Assembly: GCF_017573465.1 (NCBI RefSeq)
Contig: NZ_JAGEPF010000043.1
Span: 1-64,000, forward strand
DNA length: 64,000 bases
Direction of reading: 5' to 3'
From: Actinomadura violacea
Lineage (GTDB): Bacteria > Actinomycetota > Actinomycetes > Streptosporangiales > Streptosporangiaceae
Part shown: piece after piece, positions 56,785 to 64,000 of the stretch
How positions within the stretch are numbered: the stretch's first letter is position 1
How the letters are laid out: every line of letters starts with the position of its first letter
Program-made: the position numbers and the translations under genes
The notes under the pieces: model-generated
Told to the model about the DNA's origin: nothing
Seen by the model: only the letters and a program-made list of their open reading frames with translations
Databases searched by the model: none

Positions 56785-58221
56785 ATGAGAAATGTCCGCC
56801 GTACCCTCGCCGCCCTGGGCTGCGTCCTCGCCGTCGCGGCGCCGATGCCGGCCGCGCACGCCGCCGCGCACGCCGCCGCCCGAGGACTCCGCTCCCCGCA
56901 CCCATGCCGCGACGACGACGGCGCCGTGCAGCCGGGCTTCACCTGCTGGACGCTGACGGTCCCGCTCGACCATTCCGGCCGCACGCCCGGCACGCTCGAC
57001 CTCCAGGTCGGCGCCGCCGACGGCCCCGCCAAGCCCAAGGGCACGCTGCTGTTCCTCACCGGCGGCCCCGGCCAGGAGGGCGTCGCCCTGCTCCGGCGCA
57101 TCGCCGGGCGCATGCCCGAGGTGTTCGCCCAGTACCGCCTCGTCATGCTCGACCAGCGCGGCACCGGCCCGCTCGGCGCCGTCGACTGCCCGAAGATGCA
57201 GGCCCAGGTCAGCGGCTCCGACAGCGCCCCGGCCACCCCCGACGCGGTGGACGAGTGCAGCCGCCTGCTCGGCGACCGGGCCCGCTTCTACGGCACCGAC
57301 CAGAGCGTCGGCGACTTCGAGGACGTCCGCCGCGCGCTCGGCGTGGACACCATGGCCGTGGACGGCGTGTCGTACGGCTCCCTCACCGCCGCCCGCTACG
57401 CCATCGCCCATCCCCGGCACGTGTCCCGGCTGGTCATGGACTCGGTCGTCCCGCACCACTGGACGGTCGCCGGAGACCTGAACCTGGTCGGGCTCACCGC
57501 CCAGCCCAGGGTGCTCCGGGACGCCTGCAAGGCCGCGCCCGCCTGCGGTTTCGACCCGGCGCAGGACCTGGCCACGCTCGTCCGGCGGCGCACCCCGGCG
57601 GGCGGGCTGGCCCTGTTCGGCGACGTCGTGGGCTACGAGTTCATCGACCCGACCTACCGCGACCCGGACCCGATCCCCGGCAGCGGCCTGCCGGGGGACA
57701 TCATCGGCGCGATGCACGAGGCCGTCGCCGGCGACACCCGCCGGCTGGACGCCATCGAGGCCGTCTTCACCCCGGCCGACGGCACGCCCGCGAGCCAGCT
57801 GAGCGCGGGCCTGCACGCGGCCACCCTCTGCGACGACCTGCGCTTCCCGTGGGGCACCTCGGCCACCCCGACCCGGCTCCGCCGCCCGTTCCTCGACCGC
57901 ACCGCGCGCACCCTGCCCGCATCGGCCACCTGGCCGTACACCTCGGCGGTCGCGCTCGCGCAGAGCAGCGTCCAGACCTGCCTGCGCTGGCCGGCCGAGC
58001 CTCCGAACTCCGACCCCGCCGGGCGGCTGCCCGACCTGCCCACGCTGATCCTCACCGGCGACCACGACCTCAGCACCCCGCTGGAGTGGGCCGAACAGGA
58101 ACGCGCCGTCAGCCCCGCCGGCACCCGCTTCGTGATCGTCAAGGGCGCCGCCCACTCCATCCAGAACCGCGAACCCGGCCACGCCGGCCGCGACGCCCTG
58201 ACCAAGTTCCTGCTGGGCTGA
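56785..58221 (+). CDS. Secreted alpha/beta-hydrolase peptidase (tripeptidyl aminopeptidase type)
   Basis: A 478-residue exported hydrolase. Signal peptide with cleavage near AAHA (residue 26). GGPGQEG is the oxyanion region, VDGVSYGSLTAARYA has the nucleophilic Ser, TGDHDLSTPLEWA the Asp and GAAHSIQN the His; a C-terminal TAP-like domain carries the last two. Six cysteines in the mature part. Similar to Streptomyces SlpD/SlpE and TAP enzymes that clip N-terminal peptides outside the cell. Confidence 0.9.
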   Translation: MRNVRRTLAALGCVLAVAAPMPAAHAAAHAAARGLRSPHPCRDDDGAVQPGFTCWTLTVPLDHSGRTPGTLDLQVGAADGPAKPKGTLLFLTGGPGQEGVALLRRIAGRMPEVFAQYRLVMLDQRGTGPLGAVDCPKMQAQVSGSDSAPATPDAVDECSRLLGDRARFYGTDQSVGDFEDVRRALGVDTMAVDGVSYGSLTAARYAIAHPRHVSRLVMDSVVPHHWTVAGDLNLVGLTAQPRVLRDACKAAPACGFDPAQDLATLVRRRTPAGGLALFGDVVGYEFIDPTYRDPDPIPGSGLPGDIIGAMHEAVAGDTRRLDAIEAVFTPADGTPASQLSAGLHAATLCDDLRFPWGTSATPTRLRRPFLDRTARTLPASATWPYTSAVALAQSSVQTCLRWPAEPPNSDPAGRLPDLPTLILTGDHDLSTPLEWAEQERAVSPAGTRFVIVKGAAHSIQNREPGHAGRDALTKFLLG

Positions 58222-58311
58222 CACGGCGGCCTCGCCGCGGTCTCACAGGGGTGATCCAAGTCGTACCCGGCCGCGTGGACGTGGCCTGCGAATATGGCCG
58301 ATCATGGGGCG

Positions 58312-59256
58312 ATGCCGCTGCACGCGCACGAGGCCGATCTGTTCGAGAGCTCCAGGGGGCGCTTGGAGGCGATCGCCTACCGGCTGCTGGGATCGGCCGG
58401 TGATGCGGAGGACGCGGTGCAGGACACGTACCTGCGCTGGCATGCGGCGGACCGGGAGCGGATCGAGACGCCCCAAGCGTGGCTGACCAAAGTGCTCACC
58501 AACCTCTGCCTCAACCAGCTCTCCTCGGCGCGGGCCAGGCGGGAGACCTACGTAGGGCAGTGGCTGCCCGAGCCGGTGCTGGACGGAGACCGGATCCTCG
58601 GTCCCGCCGACACGGCCGAGCAGCGCGAGTCGGTCTCCATGGCGATGCTCACCCTTATGGAGCGGCTGTCTCCCAATGAGCGGGTGGTGTACGTGCTGCG
58701 CGAGGCGTTCGGGTACGCGCACCGCGAGATCGCGGAGATCCTGAACATCACCGAGTCGAACTGCCAGCAGATCTACCGGCGCGCCAGGCGGCATCTGGAA
58801 GTCGGACGGTCCCGCGCGGAGATCGACGCGGTCGCCGCGCGGAAGATCGTCGAGGAGTTCCTCGCCGCGGCCCTCAGCGGCGACACCGAGCCGCTGATCC
58901 GGCTGCTCGCCGACGACGCGGTCAGCGTGGCCGACGGCGGCGGCAAGGTCACCGCCCGCAGGACCCCGGTCATCGGGGCGGTGGGCATCGCCCAGTACTT
59001 GCGCGGCATGTTCCGTCCGAGCGACTCCAAACGGGCTCTCGTCGGTGGCAGCCCCGCCTTCCACGCCGCCGTCGTCAACGGCGGTCCTGCCGTGGTGGTC
59101 GAGGTCGACGAGCAGGTCATCGGCGTGGTCTGCCTCGATGCGTCTCCCAGCGGGGTGGCCGCCGTCCACATCCAGGTCAACCCGGACAAACTTCAGCGCA
59201 TCGCGCGCCAGTGGGCGGCCACCGGTCCTCATCGCCCGCTGGCGGAGAAGTGGTGA
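58312..59256 (+). CDS. ECF41-family RNA polymerase sigma factor, second copy
   Basis: A 314-residue sigma factor with the same plan as the one at 2961: region 2 (YRLLGSAGDAEDAVQDTYLRWHAADRE), WLPEPVL, region 4 (SPNERVVYVLREAFGYAHREIAEILNITESNCQQIYRRARRHLE), SnoaL-like tail with DGGGK and NPDKL. Here the canonical NPDKL is intact. ECF41 genes are typically next to a COE-type oxidoreductase; the flavoprotein at 59337 is the likely target. ATG at 58312; a GTG-like earlier start is possible. Confidence 0.92.
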   Translation: MPLHAHEADLFESSRGRLEAIAYRLLGSAGDAEDAVQDTYLRWHAADRERIETPQAWLTKVLTNLCLNQLSSARARRETYVGQWLPEPVLDGDRILGPADTAEQRESVSMAMLTLMERLSPNERVVYVLREAFGYAHREIAEILNITESNCQQIYRRARRHLEVGRSRAEIDAVAARKIVEEFLAAALSGDTEPLIRLLADDAVSVADGGGKVTARRTPVIGAVGIAQYLRGMFRPSDSKRALVGGSPAFHAAVVNGGPAVVVEVDEQVIGVVCLDASPSGVAAVHIQVNPDKLQRIARQWAATGPHRPLAEKW

Positions 59257-59336
59257 GCCGGATCACACCCGCTCGTTGTCAGGGATCGCTCGGCCGTCCG
59301 GTTCAGGAGGTGACAGCGACCAGATAGGAGCAAGCC

Positions 59337-60518
59337 ATGAAGCACCGCATCGTCGTCCTGGGGGCCGGGTACGCCGGAGCCAACGCCGCCGGCCGCCTCG
59401 CCAGGCGGCTGCACCGCGACGACGTCGAGATCACCCTGGTCAACGGCGACCCGGAGTTCGTCGAGCGGGTCCGCATGCACCAGCTCGCGAGCGGGCAGGA
59501 CCTGCGGCCCCGCCCGCTGCGGGACCTCTACGCGGGCACCGGCGTACAGGTCCGGACGGCCCGGGTCACCGCCGTCGACGTGGAGGGCAAGACCGTCGAC
59601 CTCGGCGGCGAGACCCTCGCCTACGACACCCTCGTGTACGCCCTGGGCAGCACCACCGCCGATCACGGCGTCCCCGGCGTCGCCGAGCACGCCCACAACG
59701 TGGCCGGCAAGCAGGCCGCTCTCCGGTTGCGGGCGCGCCTGAGCGAGGTCGAGCCCGGTGGGACCGTGCTGGTCGTGGGCGGCGGTCTGACCGGCATCGA
59801 GACGGCCACCGAGATCGCCGAAGCCCGCCCGGACCTCGAAGTCGCGATCGCCGCCCGGGGCCGCGTCGGCGGCTGGCTCAGCGAGAAGGCCCAGCGTCAT
59901 CTGCGCGGCGCCCTGGACCGGCTCGGCATCACCGTCCACGACCACGCCGACATAACGCGCGTCGAAGCGGAGGGCGCGGTCACCGACGCAGGCGAGCAGA
60001 TCCGGGCGCAGGTGACCGTGTGGACCGCCGGCTTCGCCGTCCACCCGATCGCGGCCGCCACCGCCCTTGAGGTGTCCGGCAGCGGCCGGATCGTCGTCGA
60101 CGCCGGCATGCGATCGGTCTCGCACCCCGATGTGTACGCCGTGGGTGACGCCGCGCTGGCCGAAGGAGCGGGCGGCGGGCCGCTGCGGATGTCCTGCGCC
60201 TCGGCGAACCCCATGGCGTGGCTGGCAGCCGACGTCATCGCCGCCCGCTTGACCGGCCGCAGGGTCCCCCGGACCACGATCGGCTACTCCGTGCAGTGCA
60301 TCAGCCTCGGACGCCGCGATGGGATCATCCAGCGCGTGACCGCCGACGACCAGGTCACGTCCACCGTCTTCACGGGCCGGACCGCCGCCCGGATCAAGGA
60401 GATGGTGTGCGCCGGCGCGGCCTGGAGCGTCACCCACCCGACCATGATGATGCCGAGCCGCCGCCGCCACCTCGCGGCCACCGAAGCAGCGGAGACCAGG
60501 CTCCTCACCCGGTCATGA
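59337..60518 (+). CDS. NAD(P)/FAD-dependent oxidoreductase (NDH-2-like)
   Basis: A 393-residue flavoprotein of the type II NADH dehydrogenase/ferredoxin reductase superfamily. VVLGAGYAGANAAGRLARR (FAD), TVLVVGGGLTGIETATEIAEARP (NADH), PDVYAVGDAAL (FAD). It lacks the C-terminal membrane helix of true NDH-2. AGGAGC precedes the ATG. It follows the ECF41 sigma gene, the classic arrangement for an ECF41-controlled oxidoreductase. Confidence 0.88.
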   Translation: MKHRIVVLGAGYAGANAAGRLARRLHRDDVEITLVNGDPEFVERVRMHQLASGQDLRPRPLRDLYAGTGVQVRTARVTAVDVEGKTVDLGGETLAYDTLVYALGSTTADHGVPGVAEHAHNVAGKQAALRLRARLSEVEPGGTVLVVGGGLTGIETATEIAEARPDLEVAIAARGRVGGWLSEKAQRHLRGALDRLGITVHDHADITRVEAEGAVTDAGEQIRAQVTVWTAGFAVHPIAAATALEVSGSGRIVVDAGMRSVSHPDVYAVGDAALAEGAGGGPLRMSCASANPMAWLAADVIAARLTGRRVPRTTIGYSVQCISLGRRDGIIQRVTADDQVTSTVFTGRTAARIKEMVCAGAAWSVTHPTMMMPSRRRHLAATEAAETRLLTRS

Positions 60519-60523
60519 CGAAG

Positions 60524-61561
60524 TCAGCGCCAGCCGAGTTCGGGTGCCACGTGGGTCAGGATGTTCTCCAGGACGTGCACGTTGTAGTCCACGCCGAGCT
60601 GGTTGGGGACCGTGAGCAACAGCGTGTCGGCGGCCTGAACGGCCTCGTCGCCGGCGAGCTGCTTGACCAGCACGTCCGGCTCGGCCGCGTACGAGCGGCC
60701 GAAGACGGCCCTGGTGTTCTCGTCGATCATTCCGATGTGGTCGCCCGAGTCGGCGTTCCGGCCGAAGTAGGCGCGGTCGAGATCGCTGGTCAGCGCGAAG
60801 ATGCTGCGGCTGACCGAAACACGCGGCTCGCGCCGGTGTCCGGCGTCCTTCCACGCCTGCCGGTAGGCCTCGATCTGCTTGCGCTGCTGGACGTGCAGCG
60901 GCTCGCCGGTCTCATCGTCCTTGAGCGTGGAACTCTGCAGGTTCATGCCCAGCTCGGCCGCCCCCACGCTGGTGGCGTTGGAACTCGACCCCCACCAGAT
61001 GCGGTCGCGCAGCCCCGCGGAATGCGGCTCGACGCGCAGCAGCCCGGGCGGGTTGGGGAACATCGGCCGCGGATTCGGCTCGGCGAAGCCTCGGCCCTGC
61101 AGCACCGTGAGCAGTACCTCGGTGTGCTTGCGTGCCATGTCGGCATCGGTGTCGCCCTCGGACGGCTCGTACCCGAAGTACCGCCACCCTTCGATGACCT
61201 GTTCCGGCGATCCCCGGCTGATGCCGAGCTGCAGGCGTCCGCCGGAGATCAGGTCGGCGGCCCCGGCGTCTTCGGCGAAGTACATCGGGTTCTCGTACCG
61301 CATGTCGATCACGCCGGTGCCGATCTCGATGCGCGAGGTCTTCGCGCCGATCGCGGACAGCAGCGGAAAGGGAGAAGCCAGCTGCCTGGCGAAATGGTGC
61401 ACCCGGAAATAGGCGCCGTCGGCGCCGAGCTCCTCCGCGGCCACGGCCAGGTCGACCGACTGCAGCAGTGCGTCCGCCGCCGACCGCGTCCGCGAGCCCG
61501 CGCCGTCACTCCAGTGGCCGAACGAGAGAAAACCGATCTTCTTCACACCGACGTCAACCAT
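60524..61561 (-). CDS. LLM-class flavin-dependent monooxygenase
   Basis: A 345-residue luciferase-like protein. TIM-barrel pattern with KKIGFLSFGHW, FRVHHFARQLASPFPLLSAIGAKTSRIEIGTGVIDMRYENP, LQLGISRGSPEQVIEGW and IWWGSSSNATSVGAAELG. Such enzymes use FMNH2 or F420. Substrate unknown. It converges on the oxidoreductase gene with six bases between stops. Confidence 0.88.
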   Translation of the reverse strand: MVDVGVKKIGFLSFGHWSDGAGSRTRSAADALLQSVDLAVAAEELGADGAYFRVHHFARQLASPFPLLSAIGAKTSRIEIGTGVIDMRYENPMYFAEDAGAADLISGGRLQLGISRGSPEQVIEGWRYFGYEPSEGDTDADMARKHTEVLLTVLQGRGFAEPNPRPMFPNPPGLLRVEPHSAGLRDRIWWGSSSNATSVGAAELGMNLQSSTLKDDETGEPLHVQQRKQIEAYRQAWKDAGHRREPRVSVSRSIFALTSDLDRAYFGRNADSGDHIGMIDENTRAVFGRSYAAEPDVLVKQLAGDEAVQAADTLLLTVPNQLGVDYNVHVLENILTHVAPELGWR

Positions 61562-61726
61562 CTCTGCCCCACCGAGATTCCAGAGCGACCGGCCACCCGC
61601 AGTAGGGCCTGCATGTCGCCGGGTAGGTACATGTTCGGGAACAGCGGGCCGTCAGGGACCAGTGAGCTGGTCCGGAGACGCCTTCGGCACTCGTGCGTTC
61701 ACGTGTGGTGTGTCAGGATGCGCGGC

Positions 61727-62269
61727 ATGGGCCTTGCTGACCGGTACCTCGCCGAGGACGAGTCGCTGGTGTACGCCACGCGGCAGCACTGGACGGAGAT
61801 GGTCGGCGAGTTCGTGATCCTCTGCCTGGTCTGGATCGTCGCGGGTGCGCTGTTGTGGTTCATCCCCTTCGGCCAGGACTGGGGACGGATCGCGGACTAC
61901 GTCGTGCTCGCCCTGGCCGCCCTGTGCTCGCTGTGGTTCTGGCTGATCCCGCTGCTCCGCTGGCGCGGGACGATGTACATCCTCACGACGAAGCGCATCT
62001 ACAAGCGCACCGGCCTGCTGACCAAGACCGGCCACAGCATCCCGTTGAGCCGGGTGAACGACGTCTCGTACCGGGTGACGCTCTGGGAGCGGATCTGGCG
62101 TTACGGGACGCTGGACGTCCAGTCCGCGTCCGAGCACGGGATGCTCCGGCTCAAGTGCGTCCCGGACCCCGAGGGCCTGCGGTCGAGGATCTATACGGCG
62201 GTCGACAACGAGCAGAACCGCTACGAGCGGGGCCCCGACCAGGGCGCGCCGGGCGGCCTTCGGGGCTGA
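61727..62269 (+). CDS. Membrane PH-domain protein
   Basis: A 180-residue protein with two membrane helices (FVILCLVWIVAGALLWFIP and YVVLALAALCSLWFWLIPLL) followed by a bacterial PH (YdbT-like) domain: YILTTKRIYKRTGLLTKTGHSIPLSRVNDVSYRVTLWERIWRYGTLDVQSASEHG. Common in actinobacteria, function unclear. ATG at 61727 or 61718. Followed by a strong terminator. Confidence 0.88.
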   Translation: MGLADRYLAEDESLVYATRQHWTEMVGEFVILCLVWIVAGALLWFIPFGQDWGRIADYVVLALAALCSLWFWLIPLLRWRGTMYILTTKRIYKRTGLLTKTGHSIPLSRVNDVSYRVTLWERIWRYGTLDVQSASEHGMLRLKCVPDPEGLRSRIYTAVDNEQNRYERGPDQGAPGGLRG

Positions 62270-62281
62270 CAGAGCGAAGGC

Positions 62282-62314
62282 GAAGGGCGGGACGCGGCGA
62301 GCGTCCCGCCCTTC
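62282..62314 (+). terminator. Hairpin terminator after PH-domain gene
   Basis: A perfect 14-bp stem (GAAGGGCGGGACGC arm) with a five-base loop, no T-run. Thirteen bases after the stop. Confidence 0.75.
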
Positions 62315-62443
62315 GGCATTCCGGGGACGCTTCCGTGTACCACCCGGAACGATCGCCCCCTGGGTGCCGTCCAACGAGGTGCGTGTCCGGTGCGGGGGCA
62401 GCCCCTAGGCGGCTCCGGCGTACAAGAGAAGAGGGAAGAAGGC

Positions 62444-63529
62444 ATGGTCTTCAGGCAGTTGCTGGGCGTCTTCGGGGTGGGCGGGCCTTCGGTCGAGACG
62501 GTGCTGGCCGGCCCGCACGGGCGTCCGGGCGAGTACCTGTCCGGCGAGGTCCGGCTGCAGGGCGGAGACCGTGACACCCCCATCCACCAGGTGGTGCTGA
62601 GCCTGGTCACCCGCGCCGAGTACGAGCACGGCGACCACGAGGGAAGCGGCGGCCTGGAGTTCTACCGCGCGGCGATCACCGGGGGCTTCTCCCTGGGCGC
62701 CGGGCAGTACCACGCGGTCCCGTTCGAGATGCCGCTGCCGTGGGAGCTGCCCGTCACCGAGGTCTACGGGCAGCACCTGCACGGCATGACCATGGGCGTG
62801 CGGACGGAACTGGAGGTCGCCGGGGCGATGGACGCCGGCGACCTGGACCCGATCTCGGTGCTGCCCCTGCCGTCGCAGCAGCGCGTCCTCGACGCGTTCG
62901 GAGCGCTGGGCTTCACCTTCAAGGGCGCCGACGTCGAGGAGGGGCACATCGCCGGCCTGCACCAGGAACTGCCGTTCTACCAGGAGATCGAGTTCTACGC
63001 GCCGCCGTCGTACGCGGGGCGGATCGGCGAGGTCGAGCTCACCTTCGTCGCGGACCCGCACGGCCTGGCAGTCGTGCTGGAGGCCGACCAGCGCGACTCC
63101 TTCCTCTCCGAGGGAGATGACGTCTTCGGACGATTCCACGTCTCCCACGAGCAGGCGCTCCACATGGCCTGGGAGCACGAATTGGAGTCCTGGCTGCACG
63201 CCGTGGCCGGGCACGGGAACGGCCACGGGCATGGCGGCCACGGCTTCGGCGGGCATGAGTACGGGCACGAGGGGTTCGGCCACGGCGAGCACCACGGCGG
63301 CCACGGGCCGGGCTGGGGCGGGGTGGCGGCGGGCGCGGCCGGCGGCCTGGCGGCCGGGTTCGTCGCCGGTGCCGTCGTCAACGAGATGCTCGATGATGAC
63401 GACGATGGCGGGGACGACGACTCGTTCGACACCGGCTTCGCCCAGCAGGCCGTCCAGAACGCCTACCAGGAGGCCGCCTACGAGCAGGCGTACGACGACG
63501 CGATGGACTCCTTCGAAGACGACAACTGA
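62444..63529 (+). CDS. Spo0M-like sporulation-control protein
   Basis: A 361-residue protein. Residues 1-250 are the arrestin-like Spo0M domain (VETVLAGPHGRPGEYLSGEVRLQGGDRDTPIHQVVLSLVTRAE; FEMPLPWELPVTEVYGQHLHGMTMGVRTELEVAGAMDAGDLDPISVLPLPSQQ). Then a His/Gly-rich stretch (about 265-310), a small-residue hydrophobic segment and an Asp-rich, DUF-like tail. The His-rich part could bind metal. Regulates development in Bacillus; in actinomycetes the role is not settled. Confidence 0.92.
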   Translation: MVFRQLLGVFGVGGPSVETVLAGPHGRPGEYLSGEVRLQGGDRDTPIHQVVLSLVTRAEYEHGDHEGSGGLEFYRAAITGGFSLGAGQYHAVPFEMPLPWELPVTEVYGQHLHGMTMGVRTELEVAGAMDAGDLDPISVLPLPSQQRVLDAFGALGFTFKGADVEEGHIAGLHQELPFYQEIEFYAPPSYAGRIGEVELTFVADPHGLAVVLEADQRDSFLSEGDDVFGRFHVSHEQALHMAWEHELESWLHAVAGHGNGHGHGGHGFGGHEYGHEGFGHGEHHGGHGPGWGGVAAGAAGGLAAGFVAGAVVNEMLDDDDDGGDDDSFDTGFAQQAVQNAYQEAAYEQAYDDAMDSFEDDN

Positions 63530-63543
63530 ACGAACCGCACCAG

Positions 63544-63578
63544 CGCCTCCGCCGAGTCGGATGACCTCGGCGGAGGCG
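63544..63578 (+). terminator. Hairpin terminator after Spo0M gene
   Basis: A perfect 13-bp stem (CGCCTCCGCCGAG arm) with nine-base loop, TT after it. The block of about 55 bases around it is nearly identical to the sequence beside attL at 20450-20503. Confidence 0.75.
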
Positions 63579-63702
63579 TTTCCGGTGTCCTGGGGCGGCC
63601 GTCCCATGCTGTCCGGGGTCGCCGAATCCGAGCCCGAAAGATCCCATTGACCTGCATAAATGGGGTATATCGCCCGCGATCCTCACTGTGGAGGGAGGAA
63701 CC

Positions 63703-64000
63703 GTGGCGGACACCAATCGCGGCGTCGTGTACCAGGGACCGGGCGAGGTCACCGTCGAGGACCTGGACTTCCCCAGGCTCGAACTGGCCGAGCAGAACGG
63801 CCGCCGGCTCCAGCACGGCGTCATCGTGAAGGTACTCGCGACCAACATCTGCGGGTCCGACCAGCACATGGTGCGCGGCCGGACGACCGCGCCCGCCGGG
63901 CTCACGCTCGGCCACGAGATCACCGGCGAGGTGATCGAAACGGGCCGGGACGTCGAGTTCATCAAGGAGGGCGACCTCGTCAGCGTCCCGTTCAACATCG
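63703..64000 (+). CDS. Glutathione-independent formaldehyde dehydrogenase (5' part)
   Basis: The 99 visible residues (VADTNRGVVYQGPGEVTVEDLDF ... ATNICGSDQHMVRGRT ... LTLGHEITGEVIETGRDVEFIKEGDLVSVPFNI) match the N-terminus of the zinc-dependent dehydrogenase FdhA (PFDH), which oxidises formaldehyde with NAD without a thiol cofactor. NICGSDQH and GHE give zinc ligands. GGAGGGAGGAACC precedes the GTG. The gene continues past the window. Confidence 0.92.
   Translation, partial: MADTNRGVVYQGPGEVTVEDLDFPRLELAEQNGRRLQHGVIVKVLATNICGSDQHMVRGRTTAPAGLTLGHEITGEVIETGRDVEFIKEGDLVSVPFNI

Noticed and set aside
59256..59337. ECF41-type promoter upstream of the oxidoreductase gene
   Set aside because: TGTCA and CGTC occur but with a spacing that does not fit the published ECF41 promoter pattern as I remember it.

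Overview
The window is very GC-rich DNA with long third-position-GC genes, frequent GTG starts and several families typical of actinomycetes (DUF397, DUF6879, XRE-DUF5753 regulators, STAS/HATPase switch proteins, ECF41 sigma factors, Spo0M, mycothiol-era actinobacterial oxidoreductases). It most resembles a chromosome of a filamentous actinobacterium; a Thermomonosporaceae/Streptosporangiaceae-like host is a guess from gene content, not something the sequence proves.

Layout. (1) 1-20.35 kb is ordinary chromosome: an anti-sigma/STAS cluster, an ECF41 sigma factor, an efflux pump and thioredoxin-reductase-like flavoprotein pair opposite an XRE-cupin regulator, a fused aminodeoxychorismate synthase, a ClC channel, a WD40 Ser/Thr kinase, signal peptidase I, small regulators, secreted proteins, and tRNA-Arg(ACG). 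Two degenerate loci occur here: a TetR gene whose 3' end runs into an IS5-type transposase fragment, and a frameshifted methyltransferase. (2) 20,389-53,194 is a 32.7-kb integrative mobilizable element sitting in the 3' end of tRNA-Ser(GCT), bounded by perfect 60-bp direct repeats. (3) 53.2-53.8 kb holds the wreckage of an earlier element at the same site (integrase C-terminus, HsdR C-terminus). (4) 53.8-64 kb is chromosome again: pentapeptide protein, LytS/LytTR two-component pair, secreted peptidase, ECF41 sigma factor with an NAD(P)H oxidoreductase, LLM flavin enzyme, PH-domain protein, Spo0M and the start of a formaldehyde dehydrogenase.

The element is modular. Its left end carries integrase, an HTH protein, excisionase, relaxase and MobC, but no FtsK-type Tra protein or type IV secretion gene, so it looks mobilizable rather than self-transmissible. 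A 34-bp perfect palindrome made of two opposed DnaA-box matches lies next to the mob genes. The middle is an arsenic-resistance region (three ArsR regulators, a MerR regulator, Acr3, ArsC, two ArsO-like monooxygenases, a cysteine-rich flavoprotein, an MFS pump) and it contains an unannotatable-by-length 19-residue peptide gene with eight cysteines directly behind merR. Two XRE-DUF5753/DUF397 regulatory sets and a run of overlapping genes of unknown function follow.

The right third is a type I-G (formerly I-U) CRISPR-Cas effector operon (csb1, csb2, cas3 with C-terminal HD, and a small Cas8/Csb3-like subunit) with two arrays but no cas1, cas2 or cas4. The arrays have paralogous repeats and matching leader elements at the same distance from the first repeat. 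The locus is enclosed by 113-bp inverted repeats (about 88% identical), one of which is fused into the terminal repeat of array 1. The most unusual items are this adaptation-less, inverted-repeat-enclosed CRISPR island on a mobilizable element, the cysteine micropeptide, and the DnaA-box palindrome.
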